64,000 bases of DNA, from the NCBI RefSeq assembly GCF_002101815.1, contig NZ_LQPM01000001.1:42174-106173 (forward strand). Direction: 5' to 3'. How positions within the stretch are numbered: position 1 is the stretch's first letter; the number at the start of each line of letters is the position of its first letter. This DNA is from Mycobacterium paraense. Its GTDB lineage: Bacteria; Actinomycetota; Actinomycetes; Mycobacteriales; Mycobacteriaceae. Below, piece after piece: positions 44,448 to 53,959 of the stretch. Both the position numbers and the translations under genes were made by a program. The notes below the pieces were generated by a model, which saw nothing but the letters and a program-made list of their open reading frames with translations, ran no database searches and had not been told where the DNA came from.

Positions 44448-44539
44448 TTGAAACCAGACCGTGATATGCGAAAGCGGTGTTAGCCTGTGAATTCAACTGC
44501 ACTGCAGACTGGCGGTATTTGCGCGTCAAGGAGCACGCG

Positions 44540-45058
44540 ATGCGTTTAATGAATGCGACGGCAAGCGTGGCGCTGGCGGTCGCCGGCGTAATCGGCGGTG
44601 GGAGCGTGGCTCCGGCGGCATGGGCCTACGATGCCTCGATCAACGGGACATTCACCGCCACGTGGGTCGGTGAGTGGGCCAGGACCAACGACGTGTATCA
44701 CCAGGAGCCGATGGTGCGGGAAACCTGGACGATCACCACTTCGTGCGTCACCGCAACGGACTGCTCGGGTCAGGTGGTCAGCGACGGGGGCTGGACCGCC
44801 CCGATCAACATGCACGACGGCAGCACCTGGTTCGTGAGTCGCGACATCCCCAACTGGACAACGTGTCCCGACGGCGGCCCTTCATACACCGGCCACGAAG
44901 TGATCCATTTCTACCCCGCCAACCCGGAGACCGGTGAAAAGGTGCTCGGGTCGTCGGTCTTTGCCGGAAGGGAACACACCACCGGCAAACCCGGCGCGTG
45001 CGGCACCAACCTCCCGCTCTACATCGACCAGCCTTTCCGGCTGGACAAGATCGGCTGA
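44540..45058 (+). CDS. Secreted protein of unknown function
   Basis: A 172-residue exported protein. The signal peptide (1-30) ends VAPAAWA-YD. The mature domain has FTATWVGEWARTNDVYHQEPMVRETWTITTSCV and four cysteines placed to form two disulfides. Related mycobacterial secreted proteins share the FxAxSxGxWAxTNxxYH pattern, and are of unknown function. ATG 44540 is preceded by AAGGAG. It converges with mceF. Confidence 0.78.
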   Translation: MRLMNATASVALAVAGVIGGGSVAPAAWAYDASINGTFTATWVGEWARTNDVYHQEPMVRETWTITTSCVTATDCSGQVVSDGGWTAPINMHDGSTWFVSRDIPNWTTCPDGGPSYTGHEVIHFYPANPETGEKVLGSSVFAGREHTTGKPGACGTNLPLYIDQPFRLDKIG

Positions 45059-45078
45059 CGCGGCGGGCCACCGCCCAA

Positions 45079-45100
45079 AAGCCTTGCCGGCCAGAGGCTT
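45079..45100. terminator. Weak hairpin between convergent secreted-protein and mceF genes
   Basis: AAGCCT (45079-45084) pairs with AGGCTT (45095-45100) around a GC-rich 10-nt loop. Its position between two converging genes fits a terminator, but the stem is short and no clear T run follows. Confidence 0.35.
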
Positions 45101-45117
45101 AACTCAACGGCCGGGTT

Positions 45118-46785
45118 TCAGATTGCGAACATGTCCTTCCACGTCTTCGGCGCCTTCGCCGGCACGAGATCTGACTGGCGATACACCTGGCCGTCCGGCG
45201 CGACGTAGGTCCCGGTGTGCGGGTCGTACTGGGCCGTCGATACCGACGGACCAGGCTGGTTAGCGTCGCGTCCGAACGCGCTGGGGGCCGCGGAAGGAGC
45301 GGCCGGCGACGGGCCGGACGGGTCGCTGACCGTCGCGTGCGCAAGGGATCCCGGCTGGGGCGACGGTTCGTCGATCGGCGCGATGGGCGACACCTCGCCC
45401 ATCGTCGCCGGGTTGAGCGGCGCCGGTAAGGGCGGCGGCCCCGACGGGGGCGTCCCCCGCGGCACGGCTCCCGGCGGCAGCGGCGTTCCCTCCACCGGCC
45501 CGAAGATTCGTTCGCGGTTGAAGTTCATGCGGTCATCCGGCGGGATGCCCTGGGCGATGAGGTTGGGGTCCAGCGGATAGGTGCCGAAGACATGCTGCCG
45601 CATCGCCAGCGGTTGGAATGGCTTGTCGCTCTCGCAGATTTCGACGGTCGGCGCCCGTTTTCCGGGCTGTCCCATGCACGGGTAGTTGCGGGCGCCACGC
45701 ACCCCGATGGGGGAATCCTGCGGAAGTTTGCAGTAGAGCCCGTCCGGCGTGTCAACGACGCGGGTGTCCGCCGGGGACCGCCATTGACTCGGTGGCAAAA
45801 AGCCCACGGTGCACGCGGGCGGGTCGCTGACGATGAGGTTGAAGGCGCCCTTGGCCAACCCGTCCGGGGCCTTGGTGCCGAGGAACGACTGAATCGCGGC
45901 GGTGAACGGCGGCAGCAACACCAGGACCTGCTCGAGCGAAGCATGGTAGGTCACGCCGATCTGGCCGATCGTGGTGAGGTTGGCGAGCAGCACGGGCAGC
46001 GTCGGTTTGATCTGATCGAGCAGCCGCGACGCCTCGTCGAAGGCCCCAGGACCCCTTTGCAGCAGCGTGCGGAATTGCGGGTCGACCTTGGCCAGCGTCC
46101 CGGTGACGCCGGCGAGGCTGCGCGCATACGTGCGGATCGAGTCGGCGGTCTGGGCCTGCGCGTCGAGGAAGGGCCCGGTGTCCTCGGTCAGGTTCCGCGC
46201 GCGGTCGGCGACGCTGTTCAGATCACCCGAGACCCGCGCCGACGAATCGAACAGCGAGCCGAAATCGTAACCGGCGCCGTTGAATGCCTGAAAAGACTCG
46301 TCCAGCAGGGTGCTGAGCTTGTCCTTGGGAATGCTGTTGACCAAGGCGCTGGTCTGATCGAGCACGGGGCCGATCGGCTGCGGGATCGTCGTGTCATTGA
46401 CGGCGATGACCGAGCCGTCGCGCAAATAGGGCGCCGAGTCGGTTCGCGGCCGCAGATCGACGTAGTACTCACCCACGGCGGAGATGCTGAGCACGTGCGC
46501 CGTCAGGTCGGCGGGGATCTTCGGCGAAGTATCAAGGGACAGAGTGGCTTGCGCGCCGGTCGGCGTCAGCCCCACCGAGGTCACCTTGCCGATCTGCACT
46601 CCGCGATAGGTGACGTTGCTGAAGCGGTACAGCCCACCGGTGGCAGGCAGTTTCAGCGTGACCGTCATCTTGCCGATACCGAGCAGCGTGGGCGCCTGGA
46701 TGTACCACAACACCATGACGACCACGCCGACGATCCCCACGATCGTGAAGATCGCCAATTGGATTCGCACAAAACGGGTTAGCAT
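45118..46785 (-). CDS. mceF: Mce-family protein MceF
   Basis: A 555-residue Mce protein, last gene of the mce operon. One N-terminal membrane helix (about 9-28) is followed by the MCE domain (TVTLKLPATGGLYRFSNVTYRGVQIGKVTSVGLTPTGAQATLSL), a long helical region (about 140-310) that builds the lipid tunnel, and a Pro-rich tail ending VPAKAPKTWKDMFAI. It should be part of a heterohexameric periplasmic channel for lipid import. It abuts mceE directly. Confidence 0.92.
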   Translation of the reverse strand: MLTRFVRIQLAIFTIVGIVGVVVMVLWYIQAPTLLGIGKMTVTLKLPATGGLYRFSNVTYRGVQIGKVTSVGLTPTGAQATLSLDTSPKIPADLTAHVLSISAVGEYYVDLRPRTDSAPYLRDGSVIAVNDTTIPQPIGPVLDQTSALVNSIPKDKLSTLLDESFQAFNGAGYDFGSLFDSSARVSGDLNSVADRARNLTEDTGPFLDAQAQTADSIRTYARSLAGVTGTLAKVDPQFRTLLQRGPGAFDEASRLLDQIKPTLPVLLANLTTIGQIGVTYHASLEQVLVLLPPFTAAIQSFLGTKAPDGLAKGAFNLIVSDPPACTVGFLPPSQWRSPADTRVVDTPDGLYCKLPQDSPIGVRGARNYPCMGQPGKRAPTVEICESDKPFQPLAMRQHVFGTYPLDPNLIAQGIPPDDRMNFNRERIFGPVEGTPLPPGAVPRGTPPSGPPPLPAPLNPATMGEVSPIAPIDEPSPQPGSLAHATVSDPSGPSPAAPSAAPSAFGRDANQPGPSVSTAQYDPHTGTYVAPDGQVYRQSDLVPAKAPKTWKDMFAI

Positions 46786-48195
46786 CTACCGCCCCCCGCC
46801 CGTCGGCTGGTCCGGCGCCGGAGTAGCGCCCGGCACCGGCGCGCCCCCGTCCGCCGGCGATGTCGCGTCAGCGGGCACCGGTGCCGACGGTTTCTGCGCA
46901 TCTGGGCCGAGCATGGTCAGGCCCGCGACCAACGGCGACACCGGCGGCGGCGCCGCGGGTGGCGGCGCATCCCCCGACTGTGGGTTGACCGACGCGGGCG
47001 GCACGTACGGCGGTGGCACACCGGGTTGCCAGGGTGGCCGCGGCCCGAACGGCGCCGGTTCCCCGACCGGTCCGGGCTTGCTGAGCGCCCCGGGCGCTCC
47101 GGGTGGCGCGCCGTATCGGAATTGCAGGTACTCCGGATCCCCGGGTGCCGGAACGCCTTCCGCGCCGATCCGCTCCCAGTGGGTGCCCCGCAGGATGCTC
47201 TTGCGCAGCCCGGCGTTCGTCAGGTCGATGATGAAATACCCGTTCATGTAGTCGCCCCGGATGTACCGGTCGACGATGCTCTGGGTGAACGGGAACGTCG
47301 GCGCGTACGTCAGGGCGGCGTCGAGGTCCGGTCCGATGTCGGCGAGCGCGCCGAGCGCCGGTCCGAGATTCTTCAGGTTCCTGACCAAGTCATCGCCCGC
47401 ATCGTTGACGAGCTTGGTGGCGGTGTTGCTGAATGTGCCGAGTTTGTCCAGAGCCGCCGTCAACCGCGGCCGCTCCTTGACGAGCACTTCCAACGCCGGC
47501 GGAATCTTGTACAGCGCCTGGGTGATCACGTCGCGCTGGGCGGCGAAGGTGCCGGAAAGGCGGTTCAGCGCTTGTAGCGACGCGACGAGGTTGTCGCGCT
47601 GCTGGTCGAGTGTGCCGACGAATCTGTCGAGGCGTTCAAGCAGATCGCGAACGTCACCGGCGTGCCCGGACAGGGCGGCGTTGAAGTTGTGGATGACGTC
47701 ACCGATCTGCCCCAGCCCGCCGGCGTTGAGGATCACCGACAGCGACGACAGGGTCTGTTCGGTCGACGGATAGGTCGACGACCGGTTCAGCGGGATCGTG
47801 GCGCCCGGTTGCAGCCGCCCGACGCCCGGTTCACCGAGCGGCGGATTCAGTTCCAGGTGCATCGATCCCAGCAGGCTGGTCTGGCCGACGCGGGCCACCG
47901 CGTTGGCCGGGATCACCGTCCCGGGCTTTACCGAGATTTTCACGTCGGCGTGCCACCCGCGCACCGTGATGTCGCTGATGCTGCCGACGATCACGTCGTC
48001 GATCATCACCGGCGAATTCGCTTCCAGCGTGCCGACATTGGCGACCTCGACGTGGTAGACGTTGGCGCCCGGCCCCCGTCCCACCGCCCCCGGCAGGGGC
48101 AGCGAATTCAGCCCGTTGAACGCGCAACCGCTGGTGATCAGCATGACGCACGCGGCGATGCCGAGCATGCGGCGTGCGCCGACTCGGATGCTCAT
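46786..48195 (-). CDS. mceE: Mce-family lipoprotein MceE (LprK-like)
   Basis: A 469-residue Mce protein anchored by lipid rather than a helix: the signal peptide ends in ITSGC with lipid-modified Cys24. The MCE domain follows (YHVEVANVGTLEANSPVMIDDVIVGSISDITVRGWHADVKISV), then the helical region and a Pro/Gly/Ala-rich tail. MceE subunits are the lipoproteins of all mycobacterial mce operons. It overlaps mceD by four bases. Confidence 0.93.
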   Translation of the reverse strand: MSIRVGARRMLGIAACVMLITSGCAFNGLNSLPLPGAVGRGPGANVYHVEVANVGTLEANSPVMIDDVIVGSISDITVRGWHADVKISVKPGTVIPANAVARVGQTSLLGSMHLELNPPLGEPGVGRLQPGATIPLNRSSTYPSTEQTLSSLSVILNAGGLGQIGDVIHNFNAALSGHAGDVRDLLERLDRFVGTLDQQRDNLVASLQALNRLSGTFAAQRDVITQALYKIPPALEVLVKERPRLTAALDKLGTFSNTATKLVNDAGDDLVRNLKNLGPALGALADIGPDLDAALTYAPTFPFTQSIVDRYIRGDYMNGYFIIDLTNAGLRKSILRGTHWERIGAEGVPAPGDPEYLQFRYGAPPGAPGALSKPGPVGEPAPFGPRPPWQPGVPPPYVPPASVNPQSGDAPPPAAPPPVSPLVAGLTMLGPDAQKPSAPVPADATSPADGGAPVPGATPAPDQPTGGGR

Positions 48196-49685
48196 GGCTG
48201 CGGACCTCCGCCCGGGAGCAGCATGTCCGACACGTTGGCCGGCTCCGGCGGCGGCGGTGCGACGGGCGACGGCGGTTCGGCCGGTGACGGTGCGGCCGGT
48301 GGCGGCGCGGGCGGCGGCGGCGCGCCCGGGTGTGGTTCGGCCGGTGGGGGTTCCGGCATCGCCGCGCCCGGTATCCGGCCCAGCGGCACCGATCCCGGCG
48401 GCCCGACGGGATCACCCGGCAGACCCGTGTAGGCGGACACCGCCGGCGGCAGCTCCGGCGGCGACGGCCGTGGGCCCTCACCGCCGGGCGCCAGCCGCTG
48501 CTCGGCGTAGATGACGTTCTTCGGGTCGAACGCCGGCGACAGGATGGGGTTGACCGGAATCGGCAGATAGTTGAAGTTGAAGAACATCAACGGGTTGAAC
48601 ACCTTCAACGCGGTGCTCAGGTACAGGCCGCACAGCTTGCCCGTCTCGACCGCGGTGGCGTTCTCGATGGCCCCGATGTTCGAGCAGTAGGCGAACGTCG
48701 GGTTGCTGAAGTTCTGGAGTCCCACGCCGCCGCGGATGTTCCCGACGTCGGGGTCGTAGTCGTTGTAGGCGTTCGCCAGCGCGTTGGGCGCCACGTGCAG
48801 AACGTTTTTCAACGCCATCTGGTTGTCCACGAGTATCTGCGTCAGGTCGGCCAGCCGCGCGACCTGCTCCGAGGTCTGCTCGCGGCTACCCTCGATGAAC
48901 CGCTGCACCTCGCCGACCGCGCTGGACAGGTCCGTCACCGCCGCGTCGAGATCGGATTTGTTGTCGTCGAGCACGCTGGTGAGCGTGGCCAGCCGGTTGT
49001 CGAACTGCACGATCTGAACGTTGCTGTCGCGCAACGCCCCGATGAAGTTCTGCAAATTCTTGATGATGTCGACGATGTTGCCGCTGCCGTTGGCGAGGAT
49101 CCGCCCGAACCCGGATAGTTGAGCCAGCGTCTGCCGCAGCTTCTCACCGTTGCCGTCGCCCAGCGCGTTGGCGGCGCTGTCGATGAATCGCCCCACCGAC
49201 GTGGTCGACACCTTGCTGTTGGGACCCAATTCGGTTGCCAGACGCATTAATTGGTCCTTGACCTGATCCCATTCGACGGGCACCGCCGTCCGGTCGACCG
49301 GTATCACCGCGCCATCGCGCATGGTGGGACCGCTGGACCGGTAGGCCGGGGTGAGCTGGACATAGCGGGCCGCCACCAGGTTCTGGGCGACGATCACCGC
49401 TTTCGCATCGGCGGGGATGGGCACGTTGCGGTCAACGTGCATCACCAATTTCGCCTGGGTGCCCTGCGGTTGGATGGACGCGATGGTGCCCACCTTCATG
49501 CCGGACACCCGCACGTCGTCGCCGGGATAGATGGCAGTGGCGGTCGGGAAGTACGCGGTGATCGTCGTCGGGCGAAAGAAGGTGTTGCGGATCGCGATTC
49601 CCGCGCCCACGACGAGGAGCCCGGCCAAGACGATGGCCAGTCCGACCTTGAGCTTGTTGCGCGGAATCGCCCTGAGCCCCGTCAT
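48192..49685 (-). CDS. mceD: Mce-family protein MceD
   Basis: A 497-residue Mce protein. The N-terminal helix (LKVGLAIVLAGLLVVGAGIAI) precedes the MCE domain with ITAYFPTATAIYPGDDVRVSGMKVGTIASIQPQGTQAKLVMHV. A helical tunnel segment and the motif FAYCSNIGAIENATAVETGKLCGLYL follow. The tail (about 425-490) is strongly Pro/Ala-rich. ATG 49685 overlaps the mceC stop; a longer upstream frame only shadows mceC. Confidence 0.92.
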   Translation of the reverse strand: MTGLRAIPRNKLKVGLAIVLAGLLVVGAGIAIRNTFFRPTTITAYFPTATAIYPGDDVRVSGMKVGTIASIQPQGTQAKLVMHVDRNVPIPADAKAVIVAQNLVAARYVQLTPAYRSSGPTMRDGAVIPVDRTAVPVEWDQVKDQLMRLATELGPNSKVSTTSVGRFIDSAANALGDGNGEKLRQTLAQLSGFGRILANGSGNIVDIIKNLQNFIGALRDSNVQIVQFDNRLATLTSVLDDNKSDLDAAVTDLSSAVGEVQRFIEGSREQTSEQVARLADLTQILVDNQMALKNVLHVAPNALANAYNDYDPDVGNIRGGVGLQNFSNPTFAYCSNIGAIENATAVETGKLCGLYLSTALKVFNPLMFFNFNYLPIPVNPILSPAFDPKNVIYAEQRLAPGGEGPRPSPPELPPAVSAYTGLPGDPVGPPGSVPLGRIPGAAMPEPPPAEPHPGAPPPPAPPPAAPSPAEPPSPVAPPPPEPANVSDMLLPGGGPQP

Positions 49686-50764
49686 GGGCGGCCTCCCGGG
49701 TCCATGTTGAACGGCCATGGGAAGAACGCCCGCGGCCCGGCGGTGTCCGGCGGTTGACCCGGCGCGCCGTAGGCGCGGAAGCCGAACGCGTAGTCGAACA
49801 ACCACTGGAAGAATTCCAACTGGAAGAGGTTCGGAATGAACGGGTTGTAGTAGAACCCGCTGGAAACGGTTTCACCCTGCGTCAGCTCGTACTTCGCCAG
49901 CCCCGGCAACGCTTTCGCGATGTTGTCGCGGTTCTTTTCCAGCATCGCCGTCACCGAGTTGATCTTCTCCAGCGCCGGCGCCAGTTTCGCCTCGTTGTCG
50001 TGCACGATGCCGGTCAGCTGCTTGGACACCGCGGAGGTGCTGGCAAGGAGCCGTACGATCGCCTGCCGGCGAGTCACCAACATGGACAGTAGGTCGTTGG
50101 CGTTGAGGATCAGCGTGTTGAGTTGCTGGCTGCGTTGCGAAAGGATGCCGGTCACATCGGCGGCACCCTTGAGCAGCTGGCCGAGTGTCTGGTTGCGGGC
50201 GTTCAGCGTCTGCGAAAGCCGGGTGATCCCGTCGAACGCGGGCCCCAATTGTGGCGCAACCTGATTCAGCGTCGCCGACAGCGTGTCCAGCGACTGGTTC
50301 AGTGATGCCGTGTCGGTGCCCTGGATGTCAGAAGACAAGTTTTCGACGGCCTCGGACAACGAGTAGGGCGACGAGGTGCGGGACGCCGGGATGACAGACA
50401 TCGGATGCAGCGTGCCGCTGCCCGCCGAATCGACGGTGAGTATCCGCTGCCCCAACAGCGAACCGGTTCGGATGTGCGCGGTAGTCGCCGACCCGAGCAA
50501 GATGTTGCCCTTGGCGGTGAACGTCACCAAAACGTCGCCATGCTGCAGCGACATCCCCGTCACGCTGCCGACCTTGATTCCCGATACCGTCACGTCATTG
50601 CCGGTTGCCAGGCCGCCGGCATCGGAGAACACAGCCTGGTAGCGGACCGTGGTCGCACGCTGCACCAGTTGGTCGGGGTTCAGCCCGACGGCGATGATCA
50701 GAGCGATGAGGACGGCGCCGATGAACCCGGCCTTGATCAGGGCTGCTCCGCGGTACTTATTCAT
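49682..50764 (-). CDS. mceC: Mce-family protein MceC
   Basis: A 360-residue Mce protein. After the N-terminal helix (IKAGFIGAVLIALIIAVGL) the MCE domain reads TTVRYQAVFSDAGGLATGNDVTVSGIKVGSVTGMSLQHGDVLVTFT. The helical region runs to about 310, and the short C-terminus has FNMDPGGRP. It lacks the long Pro-rich tail of some MceC proteins. ATGA overlaps join it to mceB and mceD. Confidence 0.92.
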   Translation of the reverse strand: MNKYRGAALIKAGFIGAVLIALIIAVGLNPDQLVQRATTVRYQAVFSDAGGLATGNDVTVSGIKVGSVTGMSLQHGDVLVTFTAKGNILLGSATTAHIRTGSLLGQRILTVDSAGSGTLHPMSVIPASRTSSPYSLSEAVENLSSDIQGTDTASLNQSLDTLSATLNQVAPQLGPAFDGITRLSQTLNARNQTLGQLLKGAADVTGILSQRSQQLNTLILNANDLLSMLVTRRQAIVRLLASTSAVSKQLTGIVHDNEAKLAPALEKINSVTAMLEKNRDNIAKALPGLAKYELTQGETVSSGFYYNPFIPNLFQLEFFQWLFDYAFGFRAYGAPGQPPDTAGPRAFFPWPFNMDPGGRP

Positions 50765-51798
50765 TCGCCATCCTTCGGCTCCGCGCACCTGCCGGTGATC
50801 TGGTGCTTGATGCCGACTTCCACTGTCCGGTACTGCAAGTCGGACACGCGCAGGGCCAGTCCGCACAGGTAGTAGGGGAACCAGGCGCCGTACGCACCGA
50901 GCCTCGTCAGCTTGCGGTAGTCGTTGGGCAACTTCTGCAGCGACACGTCGAGAAGGTTCTTGTCCTGGTCCAGCAACGGGGCGAGCCGGCTCAACTGGTC
51001 CACGGTGCCTGCCAACGGCGAGCGGGCGCGGCCGAGCAGATCCGCGATCGAGGCGGTGCCCTTGTCCAGCGCCGTGATGGCGGTTCCGATGGTGTCGCGG
51101 TCCTGCGAGAGTCCGCTGATCAACTTCTCCAGACGGTCGATGGCGCCGGAGAACTTGTTGCCCTCCTTGTCGACGGTGCCCACCACGGTGTTCAGGTTGT
51201 CGATCAATTCCTGAATCGTTTGGTTGTTGTCAGCCAACGCGTTGGAAAACGACGTCGTCTTGGTCAGCAGCGACTGCAGGGTTCCGCCCTCGCCCTGGAA
51301 AACCTGAATGAGTGCTGCGCTCAGCGCGTTGACGTCTTGCGGATTGAGGCCCTGCGTAACCGGTTTCAATCCACCCAGCAGCAGATCGAGGTCGAGGGCG
51401 GGCGCCGTCCGGTCGATCGGGATCTGCGCACCGGCCGGCAGCACCTTCGTGGACCCGGGGCCGTCGACCAGCTCGAGGTAGCGGTCACCGACCAGGTTCA
51501 GGTAGCGGATGACCGCCCGGGTGCCGGTTGTGAGCACCACGCTGCGGTTGGCGTCGAACGTCACCACGACCTTCTTGTCCGGTCGCAACGACACGCCGTT
51601 AACCGTGCCCACCCGCACCCCGGCGACCCGCACCGTCTCGCCGGTCTTCAACCGCGACACATCGGAGAAGACGGCCGAATACCCGTTCGTCGAACCGGTG
51701 GTGTACTGGCCGAAAATGAAGAACAGGAACACCGTCAACAGAACCATCACGGTGGCAAAGATCCCGAACTTGACGATCATCGCGCGTGAGCCGCTCAT
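50761..51798 (-). CDS. mceB: Mce-family protein MceB
   Basis: A 345-residue Mce protein with an N-terminal helix (IVKFGIFATVMVLLTVFLFFIFG), the MCE domain STNGYSAVFSDVSRLKTGETVRVAGVRVGTVNGVSL, and the typical MceB ending YYLCGLALRVSDLQYRTVEVGIKHQITGRC with two cysteines. The start at 51798 overlaps the mceA stop. Confidence 0.92.
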   Translation of the reverse strand: MSGSRAMIVKFGIFATVMVLLTVFLFFIFGQYTTGSTNGYSAVFSDVSRLKTGETVRVAGVRVGTVNGVSLRPDKKVVVTFDANRSVVLTTGTRAVIRYLNLVGDRYLELVDGPGSTKVLPAGAQIPIDRTAPALDLDLLLGGLKPVTQGLNPQDVNALSAALIQVFQGEGGTLQSLLTKTTSFSNALADNNQTIQELIDNLNTVVGTVDKEGNKFSGAIDRLEKLISGLSQDRDTIGTAITALDKGTASIADLLGRARSPLAGTVDQLSRLAPLLDQDKNLLDVSLQKLPNDYRKLTRLGAYGAWFPYYLCGLALRVSDLQYRTVEVGIKHQITGRCAEPKDGE

Positions 51799-53072
51799 CC
51801 GGGTTGCCCAATCTGCATGGTGTTGCGCGGCGGCCCGTCGATCGGCCCGTACAGCAGCTGCTTGAGGGCGTCGGAGTTGAGCAGCAACTGCTGGTTGTTG
51901 TACGCCATGGGATTCGAGCCGACGTCGGCCACCACGAAGGGCGGCGCTTCGTCGAATTTCACCACGGGAAGGCTGTGGCACTGCGGACCACCGGACGCGG
52001 CCACCTTGGGCAGGTTGCTCGGGTAGCGGTACCGCTCGGCGCCGAAGCCGAGATAGACGGTCACCTTGACCATCGGTTCGGGCAGGTCCGGCGCGTGCAG
52101 GTTCACCAGCGACCCCGACAAGCCGCAGTACAGCGCCTGGTGGTACTCGTTGAGCAGATCGGTGGTCGGGGCCAGCAGGTGCAGCGTGTCGGTCAGCCCT
52201 TGGCGGTTGTTGCCCACCACGTCGTTGCCCATGTTCGCCAGGCCGATCGAGCTGATCAGGAACGCATCCAGATTTCCTTGCTCGTCGACGATCGACTTGC
52301 TGATCTTGATCGAATTGTCCGCCGTCGCGAGGAGATTCGGCGCCGCGTCGGCGTAGGCGTTGCTCACCGCGGGCAGCACTTCGAGGTCGCGGCTCAGCGC
52401 CGGCAGGCTCGGCTCCTGGGTGGCCAGGAACGCGTCGAGGTCGTGCAGCATCTGCCCGATCTTGTGGCCCCGGCCGTTCACCGCCGAAGCGATCGCGCCG
52501 AGGGTTTCGTTGAGTTTGGCGGGATCGATCTTGGCCAACAGCGAAGTCAATTGCTGGAACACCGTGTTGATTTCGACGGTGACGTGTTTGCCCTCGAGCA
52601 CCTGACCCGCGCGCAGCGGCTGCGACGACGGCTCGGCGGGTGGTACCAGCTCAACGAACTTGGCGCCGAACACCGTCGTCGATGCGATGTCGACCAGCAC
52701 GTTGGCCGGGATGAGGTGCATCTGCGACGGTTGCATCGCCAGGTGCAGGACAGCTTCGCCGTTGGGCCGCGTGTCTATCGAGGCGACCTTGCCCACCTCG
52801 ACGCCGCGCATCTTCACCTTGGCGTCCGGGTTCATCACCAGACCGGCGCGCGGCGAGACGACGGTGACGGGCACGCTCGTCGTGAAGGACCCCTGGAAGA
52901 GGCCTACCGCGAGGGCGAAGATCAGGCCGATCAGGACGATGGTCACCAGCCCGGCCAGGGGCCGCGCGTAGGACTGCACGCCGAAGTGACGGCCGGGTGA
53001 CGCGGCCACCGGCCGTGCGGCACTGGTGGTTTCGGAACGATGGATCGGTCCCGGCCCGAGGTTGCGCGTCAC
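51795..53072 (-). CDS. mceA: Mce-family protein MceA
   Basis: A 425-residue Mce protein. A cytoplasmic arm of about 35 residues precedes the membrane helix (LAGLVTIVLIGLIFALAVGLF), then the MCE domain VPVTVVSPRAGLVMNPDAKVKMRGVEVGKVASID. The helical region and FVELVPP segment follow the MceA layout. It starts at GTG 53072 behind AAAGGA. It differs clearly from Mce1A-Mce4A, so I do not assign the operon a number. Confidence 0.9.
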   Translation of the reverse strand: MTRNLGPGPIHRSETTSAARPVAASPGRHFGVQSYARPLAGLVTIVLIGLIFALAVGLFQGSFTTSVPVTVVSPRAGLVMNPDAKVKMRGVEVGKVASIDTRPNGEAVLHLAMQPSQMHLIPANVLVDIASTTVFGAKFVELVPPAEPSSQPLRAGQVLEGKHVTVEINTVFQQLTSLLAKIDPAKLNETLGAIASAVNGRGHKIGQMLHDLDAFLATQEPSLPALSRDLEVLPAVSNAYADAAPNLLATADNSIKISKSIVDEQGNLDAFLISSIGLANMGNDVVGNNRQGLTDTLHLLAPTTDLLNEYHQALYCGLSGSLVNLHAPDLPEPMVKVTVYLGFGAERYRYPSNLPKVAASGGPQCHSLPVVKFDEAPPFVVADVGSNPMAYNNQQLLLNSDALKQLLYGPIDGPPRNTMQIGQPG

Positions 53073-53091
53073 TGTCCTTTCACCACCTTCC

Positions 53092-53940
53092 CTAGCCCGA
53101 CAGGTTGAAGTTGCCGTTGGTGCCGTAGATGGACAGCGAGACGAGCAGCGTCACCGACACGACCACGATCAACGAGGTCCGCACCGCGTTACCGGTGGCG
53201 ACGCCGACACCGGCCGGTCCGCCCGAGGCAAAGTAACCGAAATACGTGTGGATCAACAAGATCGTGATCGCCATCAGGACGGCCTGCAAAAACGACCACA
53301 ACAAGTCGATCGGGTTGAGGAACGTCGAGAAGTAGTGCTGATACAGGCCGCTCGATTGGCCGAACAGAACCACCGTGGTGAATTGGCTGGCGAAGAACGA
53401 CAGGATGACGGCGATGGAATACAGCGGCGTGATCGCGATCATCCCGGCCGCGATCCTGGTGCTGACCAGATACGAAATCGGCCGGATGGCCATCGATTCC
53501 AGCGCGTCGATCTCTTCGTTGATGCGCATGGCGCCCAGCTGCGCGGTCACGCCGGCGCCGAAGGTGGCCGCCAAACCGATGCCCGCGACGATGGGCGCGG
53601 CGATGCGCACGTTGATGAAGGCCGCCAGGAACCCGGTCAGCGCCTCGATGCCGATGTTGCCCAGCGAGCTGTAGCCCTGGACCGCCAGGGTGCCGCCCGC
53701 GGCCAGCGTCAGAAAACCGACGATGACCAGCGTGCCGCCGATCATGGCCAAAGTCCCCGCGCCCATGCTGATTTCGGCGATGAGCCGGATGACCTCCCGC
53801 CGGTAGTGGCGGACGGCGAAAGGAACCCCCGCCAGTGCCTGGCCGTAGAACAGCGTGTGATCGCCGATTCGGCTCAGGGTCGCGACCGGCTTGTCGAGCT
53901 GTCGCGTCAGGCGCGGATAGGTGGCGCGTAGCGTGATCAC
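53092..53940 (-). CDS. yrbEB: YrbEB permease of the Mce transporter
   Basis: A 282-residue MlaE-family permease with five to six membrane helices. The conserved cytoplasmic coupling loop is GAMRINEEIDALESMAIRPISYLV, containing the EExDALE motif that contacts the ATPase. It pairs with YrbEA to form the inner-membrane channel. It starts at GTG 53940 after GAGGAGGTG. The ATPase (Mkl/MceG) is encoded elsewhere, as in other mycobacteria. Confidence 0.93.
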   Translation of the reverse strand: MITLRATYPRLTRQLDKPVATLSRIGDHTLFYGQALAGVPFAVRHYRREVIRLIAEISMGAGTLAMIGGTLVIVGFLTLAAGGTLAVQGYSSLGNIGIEALTGFLAAFINVRIAAPIVAGIGLAATFGAGVTAQLGAMRINEEIDALESMAIRPISYLVSTRIAAGMIAITPLYSIAVILSFFASQFTTVVLFGQSSGLYQHYFSTFLNPIDLLWSFLQAVLMAITILLIHTYFGYFASGGPAGVGVATGNAVRTSLIVVVSVTLLVSLSIYGTNGNFNLSG

Positions 53941-53959
53941 GGTCTGTCCCTACACCTCC

